Origin: Tubiluchus corallicola
Taxonomy: Eukaryota > Priapulida > Priapulimorpha > Priapulimorphida > Tubiluchidae
Direction of reading: 5' to 3'
Assembly: GCA_030141605.1 (NCBI GenBank)
Contig: JAQGDQ010000214.1
Span: forward strand, 312,105 to 376,104
Length of the DNA: 64,000 bases
Part shown: piece by piece, positions 53,640-64,000 of the stretch
Position numbering within the stretch: position 1 is the first letter of the stretch
Layout of the letters: every line of letters starts with the position of its first letter
Translations under genes and position numbers: made by a program
Notes under the pieces: model-generated
What the model was told of the DNA's origin: nothing
The model's database searches: none
What the model saw: the letters and a program-made list of their open reading frames with translations, nothing else

Positions 53640-55600
53640 TGTACATTATACAGGCGTCGATGACTGCTAGTGTTAAATAGGTGGCAATCGAAGCACTATG
53701 AAGATCTATTTTTATAACTTAAACCAGTTTAAATCAGTGTTAAATTAAAGCAGTCTTATATTACTGTTTTCTTCAGAATAGTAGGCAGAATCAGAAAACA
53801 AATTTGGAGCAAATGACATACTACGATCGTCGATTCATCTGTCTGCCGGCGTATGCCCTAATAATGCCCAATAATGATGAACGCCATAATGATCACAACC
53901 GTCAAATTAGCATTCATGAATTGCAGATATACATATGCAATGCGTCTTCTTGAGAACAGGGAAGAGGATAATGTCGCAAACAAGCCACAATTACAATGCA
54001 TGCAGTTGCATGAGATAAATTAGATTCAGCGGCAACGCAACAATAAGAAATACGCAAGCAAGAGAGACGAAGTGTTCAGTATCATATAACATTACAAACC
54101 CAAAATTGAACGACATCATAATTTTTTGCAACCTTTCTAAGTGCAGTTAAGTCATTTAGTTCACAAGAAAAGTTTTTAATCGTGTTGCTTTATAATAAAA
54201 TAACGAAAAATTGAGTCTGCATTAGAACCACGTACGTATGTTCATCCCAATTACAGTCGGGCAGTAAACAGTGGCCTACGTAGAAGCTAAAAATCATAAC
54301 ACAAATACTTTGACTATTGTTTCTCGAAAATACCACTGCATGATATAACATTAGATCAATGAGTCAGAGGGGAGCTTAATCCCAATCAAGCACATAATGC
54401 TGCTGTAATCACAAGTAACAGCCGCATTAGCTTATATTAGACGGCGCATTACACTGGCTAGACTTGACTGCCTCTCGTTAGCACATATTGTTGCAACTTG
54501 TAAATTAACTATCACCAATGTAAACTACAATACACTTAATTACTACACTATGTGTGTAAGCATAAATATACTTAATAAGTGGTTTCAGGTTTCATCATAC
54601 TGTAATAAATACTCGAGATATTGTAATTGTCTCTATAACGTCATTGTACATATGTATTTCTAAATTTAAAAGTACATGTTATCAGTTAACACTAACTAAT
54701 AACTAAAGTTAAGGGCAAGGGGAATACTAAACAAGTCTAGCTGGTCAAAGTACTCTTAATTAATAATTAGTTACCACATTCTTAACCAAATCAGTATCGT
54801 AATTACCGTTTAATATGAATTAATGGCCGACAGAATGTTGCCTCTTTTTAATTATAACTATTTGCATAAAGTATTCAAATCTATTCACGAAGGACAGCGT
54901 TATTAATTTCAATTAAAATATATATACCATAATATCCTAATAATTTTATTATACGTTGCGATGCTCCAATCATTATGAGCAAATAACACGGATTTTTTAT
55001 AACACGTTGAAATAGTTATTTGCATAAGCCTATAACTGTTCGATTATTTTTAATTTGCGACGATAATCATGTACACGTTATGTGATGAATCGGTTTTTAA
55101 CATGAGAGTTAACACTCATCGCGTATATTACTGCATGTATTATCATTCAGTAGCATGTTAATAGACTATAAAGTTGAGGGTGCAGGTACGTGAACGTTAC
55201 TGTTAGCAATTTACATGTGCAGAAGACCTACGGATATTTCATGGGTTAAAGGATGCATCCTCATGTTATCATATCCCAGCTTTTTCGGATTCATAGCAAT
55301 AACAGGCCTGGGCTTCTCTAGGTTCCATTTCAAATATAATACCACAAATGTCGTGTATAATTAGCCCGTTGAGTGAAGTTTCATTCACGGATTGAGTAAA
55401 AGAAGGTTTCCGCAGCTTACGACGTAATTAAAGGACAAGAAAAGGGGCACCTGAAATAGATTTCAGAAAAATCGCCTTAAAAATCATATTGCTTTTTAGG
55501 AATTTTATGCGTATATCGTACTCGTATTGAAAGGAATTTCATTTTAAATTTCCCGCAATACTGTTCCGAAGTTGCCTTTACATGACGTCACTACGAAAAC
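53640..55600. other. No gene recognised
   Basis: AT-rich sequence with no open frame of 60 codons or more and no repeat structure that I could define. Confidence 0.5.
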
Positions 55601-55606
55601 GTAAAT

Positions 55607-56100
55607 CAGAGGAAGAAAAGGCAATGTTAAATTATGTCCCAAAAAATTTTCCATGCAAATCTATATTACTTTGCTTTTCGCTTACTTGCTGGAAAAACTT
55701 ATGTAACTAGAAAAGAAAATTTCTAATTATTTAAAATGTTTTTCACAAATTGGTGAGATGTCGCTGACTCACTCTCCAGAGTGCACCACTCACTAACCAA
55801 AATGGTATTTTTAATCTTATTGACAAGATACAGTAATTTAAAATTTTACTCAGTTAGTGGCGTGTGCGCTACGAATTATTTTTTCAAAGTTTACAAAATG
55901 TTATCTAAACTTGCTTCGAATGACCTGTCGTCAAAATGGCTGCGTCTAACGGTCATCGCGGGAGTTTAAATTTACACGTTTTATACAGCGTGACTGCCGA
56001 TTGAAGTCCTGTACGTAAAAAGGCAATACGTAAAGTGATATAAAATTTCAAGACGTATTTTTAAGCTATATGTTTATGAAGGGTTTTCTTGTGCTTTAAG
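55607..56100. repeat. Unclassified dispersed repeat, copy 2
   Basis: Second member of the family at 47517-47949, about 60 bp longer because of an insertion-like segment near 55970-56030. The end block TTTTCTTGTGCTTTAAG is identical in both copies and probably marks a true family boundary. Confidence 0.75.
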
Positions 56101-56651
56101 TCAACAGCGACAACAATTAGCGTGAAAAAAACGAAGCGTCTCTGGAGAAGTCATCCACATCATCTCAGACGCATTTGGCAGCGCCCGTCATAAATGAAGC
56201 CAAAGACTATCGGGAGTCCGTCTTGCCAGATTTATCCGATTAACCGTCCAGCACAAAACACATAAAAAAGATTAACAGCGCCAACCAATGATTCATAAAC
56301 AGGACAGACAGGCAGGACAATCCCAGCGTTACAGACAAATTTGGTCAGAAAGATAACATCACTGGAGAAAAACGTCCAAGGATGAGGATTTGTGAGTCAG
56401 AGGATATGATTTCCCAAATATGATCTTCTTTGCTGTGTACCACTACGGGCTGGTACAGAATTAACTAAAACGGTGCAGTGATACAAATATAATCAGCAAG
56501 AAATATAGGGAACGGTAACAAAATAAGAAGACAACAGTGACGTGGGCCTGCAACCAGAACACGAGCGTGTTATTTTTTAAACTTCTGAATTCGTTATTAG
56601 TTAAAGAGCCACAAAGATGATTTGGGAGATTTGGTGATAGAGCTTTACTGA

Positions 56652-57202
56652 CAGGCTGCATAAGATTATGGATATCCATAAAATAAGACCAAAAATCCAT
56701 AAAATAAAATTTGAAAAATCCATAAAATAAGAAATGCATAAAATAAAAAAAAAATTTGTGATTTTTTGTACAAAGTAACGAGTTGTAAGCATTGGCAACA
56801 CTGAAAACGAGCGTTAGAAAGAGAGAAAGAAAACAAACCAACAAAAGCGCATTTCCGGATTTGCTATTTTACATTGTTTTTTTCTCATTGTCTTTTTGTT
56901 ATCAAGATGGCGAGGTTTCAACCAAAGCATGACCTGAAGTTCGGCCTGAAAATAACTGAGAGAGACCCAGCCACCAGAGACGTACTCTCTGTAGACTAAT
57001 AAAATTAAAACTAAGTCCTGCGTGTTTAAAAACACGTTTCAAGCACTCCTGTTTTTACTTTTTAATTGATTTTCCCCTAGGCATCTCGTTCCAGATATAG
57101 TCTATTTCTTATTTTATTGATATCCATAAAATAAAATTTCAAAAATCCATAAAATAAGCTATTTTATTTATTTTATACATATCCATAATCTTATGCACCC
57201 TG
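56652..57202 (+). mobile_element. hAT-like non-autonomous DNA transposon retaining a transposase N-terminus
   Basis: Left end CAGGCTGCATAAGATTATGG, and right end is the reverse complement of CAGGGTGCATAAGATTATGG: about 20 bp near-perfect, extended by repeated ATCCATAAAATAA units on both sides. CAGG(G) termini suggest the hAT superfamily. Flanks carry similar sequence (GAGCTTTAC at 56640 and GAGCCTTTAC at 57203) that may be a damaged target-site duplication. An internal ATG at 56907 opens a 30-codon frame. Internal deletion of a larger autonomous element is inferred. Confidence 0.75.
56907..56999 (+). pseudogene. Truncated transposase N-terminus inside the hAT-like element
   Basis: ATG in good context (ATCAAGATGG) followed by a 30-codon frame reading MARFQPKHDLKFGLKITERD and ending TAA. 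Its position just inside the element and the basic-aromatic start resemble the beginning of hAT-type transposases, before their zinc finger. It is cut off after about 30 residues. The assignment is from sequence style, not a match I can verify. Confidence 0.4.
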
Positions 57203-57209
57203 GAGCCTT

Positions 57210-58344
57210 TACAGCATGTCTCACAATCGTAATCATAATCATAATCATTTGTAACTATAAAAAATGTGCCAAAGTTAGCTAAATAGCAAATACGTCAGAT
57301 ATCTTGAAAAAAAATAACTTCTTTTCACTTTTGCCTGACCGACAATAATAGTAAACTTTTACAAACTGATTACACATTATCATCATTATTACGCGCACAT
57401 AGTCAAATCTATACGAATTTACAAAAATCTTTGAAATTCGTTTGCACGCCATAAGCTACTCACATTCGAATCTTCATTACCTTTTCCGTATGACAAACTA
57501 GAGAGTATCGCCACCGAGTACACAAAAATTGTTAATCAACCTCCGTTACATTTGGTCGTCAACTGCGTCATACTTTTTGTGTTGTCAAGTCAAATAATTT
57601 GCTGAACAAAATAGCAAAAAATATAAAAAGAAATAAGAAATAATGGAAACTAGTACGACAGCAATGAAAGTGGATCTCTAAAGCTGCTTACAAACTTGCG
57701 ATAAACACCTTTCAAAGTCGAAAAAAGCGTGATAATGTTTGCTATATTAAACAACACGCAACATAGCAAAAATTACTCACATTATTAGACCCTCAGCACA
57801 TTTACGAACTCTTTCATGTACACACTCACAGCACATGTAAAGACCCACCGCATAGTCCTCGCCCACCGTTGCGTCATCCGTGCTGGTGAAATAAATTCAC
57901 TTGTTGATGCAGGTGATACAAATTCACAATGCGAAGTAGCTCAGTGCAATTCAGCATCAACAATACAGAGCTTATGCAAAAATCATTGCATAATGGAAAG
58001 TTAGCTTTCGTGTGGGAGAGTAATTATATCAACAGGTGAAACAGTAGAATAACACAGGTAACACGGGTCTGGTAAAGCCTACAACAAAGCGAAACGCAGT
58101 GCGTATGTTATTTTAACAGAAAATAATAAGCCAAATGAAATGCATGTAAGGTGAATCAGACCTTGTAGAAACAAAAACAGATTACAAAAGGCGCCGTTCG
58201 TTTAATTTGGCGAGTGAGTGCACGAATTTTAATTGAAGAAATTAAAATTTGCTGGCGCAGTAATTACCCTACAAAATGTTAAGTTATATACATTGCAATT
58301 ATTAATACTTGTTATTGACTTGTGATAAAAACAGCAGTAACTGA

Positions 58345-58381
<37 letters not shown>

Positions 58382-59970
58382 TATAATTCTTCATTTAAAT
58401 TTAAAATAACATGCATGTACAATATTTACAAATATACAATACAGAGACCCTCTATTTGCAGGGTATAGTTATCAGACATTTAAAAAACTTTTATCAATAA
58501 AATTTGCTATTACATTCATAACAGTTTAATATACATGTACTAATAGATCATAGATTTCGTTCATAAATTAGTATAAAAGAACAAATAAAATGAAATAGCA
58601 CCACTTTACACATAACGACCTGCATAATGTAAAAGTGACTGGGAAAAGAATAATTACATGTGAGCAAATTTGTTATGTTTCGCAAAGTTTGATAATTTAT
58701 ACTAACTAAAGTTTGCAAAAATTGATCATAAACTAACTCAGTTAAAGCAACTAGCAGGTTTTTGTCAGGAGTGATATAAATTTTACTACTGTTCTGAAAC
58801 TGCAAAATATTTGCGAAAATATTAACCTTTTATTTTCATCTACCAGAGTACAATTAGAATTAATTAAGCAGCAACTGAGGCAACGCTTTGATTTAAAACA
58901 ACTAGAACAGGCGGCAATAAGTACTGGAAACTGAAAAAAACCAACTCGAAATGAATAACATTATTAAAACGATTAGAAACACTGCTTATGAATTTGAGTA
59001 ATTTGCCAGTATTTACGTGTAATTTGATACTCTATTTGTGTAACTTGGTGCTAAAGCTGAACTGAGTAAGATGCAGTCGCTTATGTTGAGTGACTTGATG
59101 GTCAAAGTTGAGTAATTGAGAGGATTAATTAGCTCAATGTGAAGCAGTGGGTTGCGATTGCGGTCATGCCGTTGGAAAATGCTAGTCATAGATAGCTTGA
59201 ATTAAACTAGTGATGTGTATTAATTTTAAGCGTTTTCGCTGTAGGTCAAACTGAGTAACTAAGTTGAAATGTACCATATTTTATTGCTAAAAAAGTCAAA
59301 ATATTTATCATCGCGATAACGACGCCGAAAATCAAACCACCGTACAGCACTGTTTTAAACACCTCAGAATACAGTTAATTCTTGAACTTTAAATTCCGAA
59401 TTCATCAGTACGAAAAAAGGGAAAACTCACCAATGAAAATCCCGCTGAAAAAACAAAAAAGATGCTTTCCAAAAATTGCCTGGATTGCGTTCCGTTAACA
59501 AGCAGCCTTTGTTGTTTTAGTGCAGGGCTTTGTGAGTTAAGAAATGTATTAAACGAAGATCAACAAGATAGCGGAGGCGGCAGTTTTGCGCGCTCAGAAT
59601 TTCAGAAATTCCCACAGGAAACTCGGCAAACTCTGTAGCAAAGCGCTTGCTAGACTTTTGAGATGACAAAGTGGTAACCGAGACTTTAAGCAACAATGGT
59701 TGTATGTACAACGACTGTGTAAATTCTACAATCAAGACCATTTTCCAGTTCTTAGACAATGATTCAAGGATTAACATACAAACCAGATCTCCTGGCAAAA
59801 AGCTGGTAAATGTATTCTGCCACGCAGACTGTCCAATTTGTCGATCAAGTTTAGTAAGACAAAACAAAACGTGCGGAAAGTAGGCAGGCGTGTATTTCTC
59901 ACCTGCTTGAAATATTGCTAAGAGTTTCATTTAATGCTCAACCCAGTTCGTAACATAATAACATCATCTG
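57210..59970. other. No gene recognised; small ATT/ATC microsatellite
   Basis: Contains an (ATT)n/(ATC)n run at about 58343-58384 and several AT-rich stretches. A 137-codon minus frame at 59930-59517 has no recognisable domain or splice context; a frame this long is expected occasionally by chance in 64 kb. Confidence 0.5.
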
Positions 59971-59978
59971 ACTGAAAG

Positions 59979-59987
59979 CGAGAGAGC

Positions 59988-60021
<34 letters not shown>

Positions 60022-60026
60022 CAGAG

Positions 60027-60097
<71 letters not shown>
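59979..60097. repeat. (GA)n microsatellite
   Basis: About 118 bp of almost pure GA dinucleotides with a few CAGAGA or GGAG interruptions, followed by an AG-rich tail and a run of eight G at about 60123. The polypurine strand is plus; such tracts can form triplex DNA. Confidence 0.98.
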
Positions 60098-60098
<1 letters not shown>

Positions 60099-61164
60099 AG
60101 AGCAGAAAGATGGACAAAAAGAGGGGGGGGGAAGACAAGGAAGAATTTGTGTCAGTTTTTTGCCTTAAACACAATTTTCCACAGAATTTTTACTCTTGGT
60201 CACAGAGTATTCTTCAAGATCTACAAGGAGACTTTAACGTAGTCAACCTAGGCCGCTGAACGTTAACATTGTAGCTGTCGCCCATGCTGCAAAACTGGTG
60301 TCATTATCACCCATCACAATGTCTCCAATTTCCGATAGTACAATATTATGCTACAGAAAACGAATTAAGTTCTTTATAAAGCAACGACTGAGCAGTATGG
60401 ATGATTTCGGTTGACACAGTCTGTCAATAACAAATTTAGGTTACACGAATCAATCAGCTTCCTAAACTATGCAACGTTGACAAGTCGATACCAATCTCGG
60501 GTTTCCCTCGGCAAATCATTACTGTGTTGCCTAACCATTTAGCAATGTTTAGCAAACTGTCTTACGATGCTTCACCAACAGGACTTTGATTTAATATTTG
60601 TGGTCGTTAAGTACACGTTGCCACTTACCCAAGTATACTGGATCAATGACCTGAATTCGTAGATGATTTGCCAGATCCTAAATACGAGGTATTATCCAAT
60701 TTGTATAACACAACAGTGGCCAAAGACGCTGAGCACAAAATCACAAAAGGTGCTTTATAAAATTAATGTTTCTTCAAAACAGGTTATCATTAACCCATAA
60801 GACTGCTGGGAAGCATTGTTGAAATCTTTCCTTTGATGAAATCCCCAGTTGCAGTCAGAGTTTCACCTTCAGAAGACGTGCACAGACTGCACATGAGAAG
60901 AATAAAGGTTCGGTTGAAAAATCACGCTGTTGAATGCATGCAGTTGGATATAAATCAAGAAGTGCAAAAATGGCCATAAATGCGCATGAATTTTTAACCG
61001 TGTATTGTACGATTACGAAATGTAAAGTACAGCATTTACAAGGCTTTCAATTCAAATACAATGTTACTTTGAACGACAAAGAATTAGAAAGAGTAATTAG
61101 GGCATTTATAACAAGTACGGAAACGGCAACACTAAAATTAGATCGTAGTCGGACTATTTTTGTG

Positions 61165-61355
61165 ATCCAGGTGAAAAAGTCACAGACAAATTGTCACATG
61201 AAAAGAGGCACAGGAAGAAAGAAAATGCCCTTACACTCAAAAATCCTAATTCTAACCCTAACCTTTAACCCTAGCCAAAATTAATTGACTTCTTTTCCTG
61301 TGGCTTTTTTCCTGGCCAAAATTGTGAGTTTTTCCTGAGTTTTTTTCCTGCGGCT
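61165..61355. mobile_element. Foldback element, second copy, with CCCTAACC-like spacer
   Basis: Left arm has AAAAAGTCACAGACAAATTG and GGCACAGGAAGAAAG. Right arm has TTCTTTTCCTGTGGC, TTTTTTCCTGGCC and TTTTTTTCCTGCGGC. The spacer is TCTAACCCTAACCTTTAACC. Same architecture as 37663-37833. Confidence 0.65.
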
Positions 61356-61359
61356 GGGA

Positions 61360-64000
61360 GAAGGGACAAAAATTTGTTCATCTGCTGTTCAGTGGTTAAA
61401 ACTTCTTATAAAGACTGCTGGCAAACCTTGTTACATATTTAGTAAGTACAGACTGACATGGTTGATTTTGCTAGAAGCGTTTTAAACGAGACTGCAGCCG
61501 CGTGCCGGAAGCTGAATTAGTGACGTCTCAACGGGAGGCTTTTAAGAAAATCTAATTAAAACTGCGCTGGCAGAGACATCTTTAAGGGACAGCATTATGT
61601 TGCAATTTATTTCCTCATATCAGAAAATCAGCATAAATGTCATTGTAACATTTATGGGACAAGAATTTTGGAACGCTACGCAATTACGCAATATGCAATT
61701 AGCTACTTATGGCACAATCAGTACGATGTATATGCACTGTGGAATAATACTTCCCACAATATGAGAATTCCATAACACACCATAGGCCACTTTGCGTCAG
61801 TTCACCAATGCATTTAATTCAAGCATTTTGGAACGTTGAGAACAAGGTAGTATACCACCAAGTGAACGTACTTTGGAGCAATTGTCAATAATAAATACAG
61901 TATACACATATACAACATACTTATAACAAGTACTTATTTAACAATCACGTACTAGTAATGGTACAATTTTTGGCAATAAAACGTGTTTCTGATTTTGATT
62001 TTTGAATAAACTGAAGTGTTGGAAAGTGGCACAAAATGCTATCAAGTGCGTATTATAAATTGTACACGCGATATTATCTACTATTATTATGTAAAATCCT
62101 TAAACAGGATAGAACTGATTGAGCACAGCGCTCGTTTACAACAGTGTTCTATGCAAAGAAACAGCGTATAATAATAATCATATATTAGATCTATAAGCAT
62201 TGAATAGTACTGCGAGCGGCTTCAAAAGGTGGCCAAAGAATTTCTGTTATACAGTATTAGGTGGGATAGCGTTAACTGTCGCAAGTGTATAATTACTTTA
62301 GTGCACTTTCAAAGCTTTTTTTCAATGCTGTCTAAGCAAAAAATGACTTTTTATGAAGATTTAGTAAAATTAAGTTAAACATTATCGTTTGCAACCATTA
62401 CTGACAATGGTCAATGGTCATGCAACCTTTAGAAGCTGGCGTTTTACCTATCTGTTATGTGAGGATGTTACAACTAATTAATTTCTAAAGGTAAACGTAA
62501 TAAAATCTAATTTCAGCGTCGACAGGCATTTCGCTGCGTTAACGTCATCTTCGCATTATTCTCGCAGGCAGGCAGCTCATTTCTGTAAGGCACTCGGGCA
62601 AGAATGTCACCAGACGCTTTCAAAACGAACAACAGAGTGGCTATAGCTTCAGAGTTTACTATTTATTCAGGAAATTAAAATGGGAAAACAGTGAACCTTA
62701 GTGAATAGCTCGAGTGTGTGTGTCTGTGTGATTATAACCTCGGGCTGGATTTCACAAGGTACCGAACATCCATAGCGACAACTACGGTACCACATTCCAA
62801 ACAACTTTTGTCTGCTGGGGCAAGCGTTGACTTGGAAACAAGCCATAATCCGCCATCGAAATATGAAGACTTTCTCAGACACTGTATTATAAAGTGTGCA
62901 TGGGAAAGCAAGGTAGACTGTGTTTTGATATATCTGGGAATGAAATACGGAAAATGTCTTCGAGTATTAAAGTTTAGACGATAAAGTGCCGCCCATAGCC
63001 TACGGTCAGAATGCTTTTAAACATAACATGGGGGTACAGATTACAGAATGGTACCTTTTTCTTAGCTTTTTTGGGCAGTTACAGAAGGTAGCAGAAAGAT
63101 ACTATTAGCTATAGCAAACTTCATTGCTGAGTTCAATGGCTTGATTACATAGACAGACGGATACAAAGCATGTGCTTCCACACGGAAACTCATTCTTTTT
63201 TCATATCTGATTCTGCCGAAAACTTGTTCTCCAGGTAAACGTTTACACTGCAGAAGTTTTCCCATGGTTTTATATAATCGAAATTAATTCGTTATTATTT
63301 CAGAAGGGACTGCATGAAAAATTAGCACAGGATCACGAAACTATAAGAAACCGTTTAGAGTGTTTTGTAGGATCGATTCGTTTAATCGCGTGTACGTACT
63401 CAAGCAGGGACTGCAAATCTGTTGTTAAGAATGTCTGGAGGCAACTATTCCTTAAACAATTCATCAGGATTACTGGAGTGTCTGGAGACATTTGAATAAG
63501 TGCTTTTCAGTTTGTTTAATGTCCACGTAAACAGTGCATGCAGGCATTACGGATTATATACGCATATGACCGTTGCTAAATGGCGATCATATGTGCTAAA
63601 ACCAACAAAAACAATTATCTCAATATCGATGACGCCACCATCGCCGCCATTGTCTTCGACTTCTTGAGCGTTGTATCTCTTAAGAAAAACTGTAGGTCAC
63701 TTTTTCATCGATCAACAAACTCTTGTAATAACTGCCTCCCAAATAAATTACAAAAATTAGTAGGTCTTTGTACCAGCTACATTTGACAAAACATAATACC
63801 TCGTCATTACTAGTTTGGCTTATTTGTAAATCTAATCTTTTTAACACGAGTCAATGTGCAAACGGCATTCCTTTTTGTCTATGTGGAAATCGCCACTAAG
63901 CGACCGTTATAACTCCAGATAACAAAAAACTGAGGTTGAATGGCAAGCGACACTTTGCACTTAGAATTATCGAAAAAATCTCCGCCATGGTGTTTTCACT
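61360..64000. other. No gene recognised
   Basis: AT-rich sequence with short open frames only (62718-62984 plus; 63062-63265 minus; 63580-63786 plus), none with a recognisable domain, signal peptide or convincing splice sites. Confidence 0.45.

Noticed and set aside
59517-59930. 137-codon minus-strand frame
   Set aside because: No domain or splice context; a frame of this length is expected about once by chance in 64 kb at this base composition.
61245-61275. Telomere-like CTAACCCTAACC
   Set aside because: Only about two units, located in the spacer of a foldback element that has a counterpart at 37.7 kb; not an interstitial telomere array.
60934-61284. 116-codon plus-strand frame
   Set aside because: Its C-terminal part runs through the foldback element at 61165-61355, and nothing in it is recognisable.

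Overview
This is an AT-rich, intron-dense stretch of an animal nuclear genome. All three recognisable conserved genes are metazoan families with GT-AG introns of roughly 70 bp to 11 kb, and the introns are full of MITE-like elements, a CR1-like LINE and satellites. The protein sequences point to a non-vertebrate metazoan. I cannot assign a phylum from the sequence alone. I see no bacterial, viral or CRISPR features, and no complete tRNA or rRNA gene.

Layout: (1) 22-9547, minus strand: DNAJC7 (TPR plus J-domain co-chaperone), 12 coding exons and a 5' UTR exon, with its last exon(s) beyond the left edge. Its introns hold three copies of a ~0.36-0.39 kb inverted-repeat element, one GC-AG intron, and a 168-bp tandem duplication. 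(2) 9.6-13.1 kb: intergenic, with a probable coding relic, a ~0.6-kb inverted-repeat element and two copies of a TCGAA-rich MITE. (3) 13141-17999, plus strand: a complete seven-exon CPSF4 (CPSF30) with five CCCH fingers and two CCHC knuckles. (4) 19456-46392, minus strand: a Caskin-type scaffold (SH3, two SAM domains, proline-rich region, C-terminal helix), convergent with CPSF4. It has two mutually exclusive, phase-compatible short first exons and no ankyrin repeats in the window. (5) 27380-29702, plus strand: a five-exon gene nested antisense in a Caskin intron. It encodes a signal peptide, one CUB domain, a transmembrane helix and a tyrosine-rich tail. (6) 32.7-36.4 kb: a 40-bp minisatellite, a diverged 222-bp tandem duplication and a 5'-truncated LINE inserted close to the Caskin SH3 exon. 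(7) 46.4-64 kb: no confident gene; several mobile-element remnants, satellites and isolated weak exon-like ORFs.

The genes do not form a pathway. DNAJC7 acts in Hsp70/Hsp90 chaperoning, CPSF4 in mRNA 3'-end formation and Caskin in signalling or synaptic-type scaffolding. The nested CUB protein looks like a cell-surface receptor and is the least familiar gene here. Exon boundaries were derived by hand from reading frame, splice consensus and phase continuity. Family assignments rest on recognised domain sequences, not on a database search.
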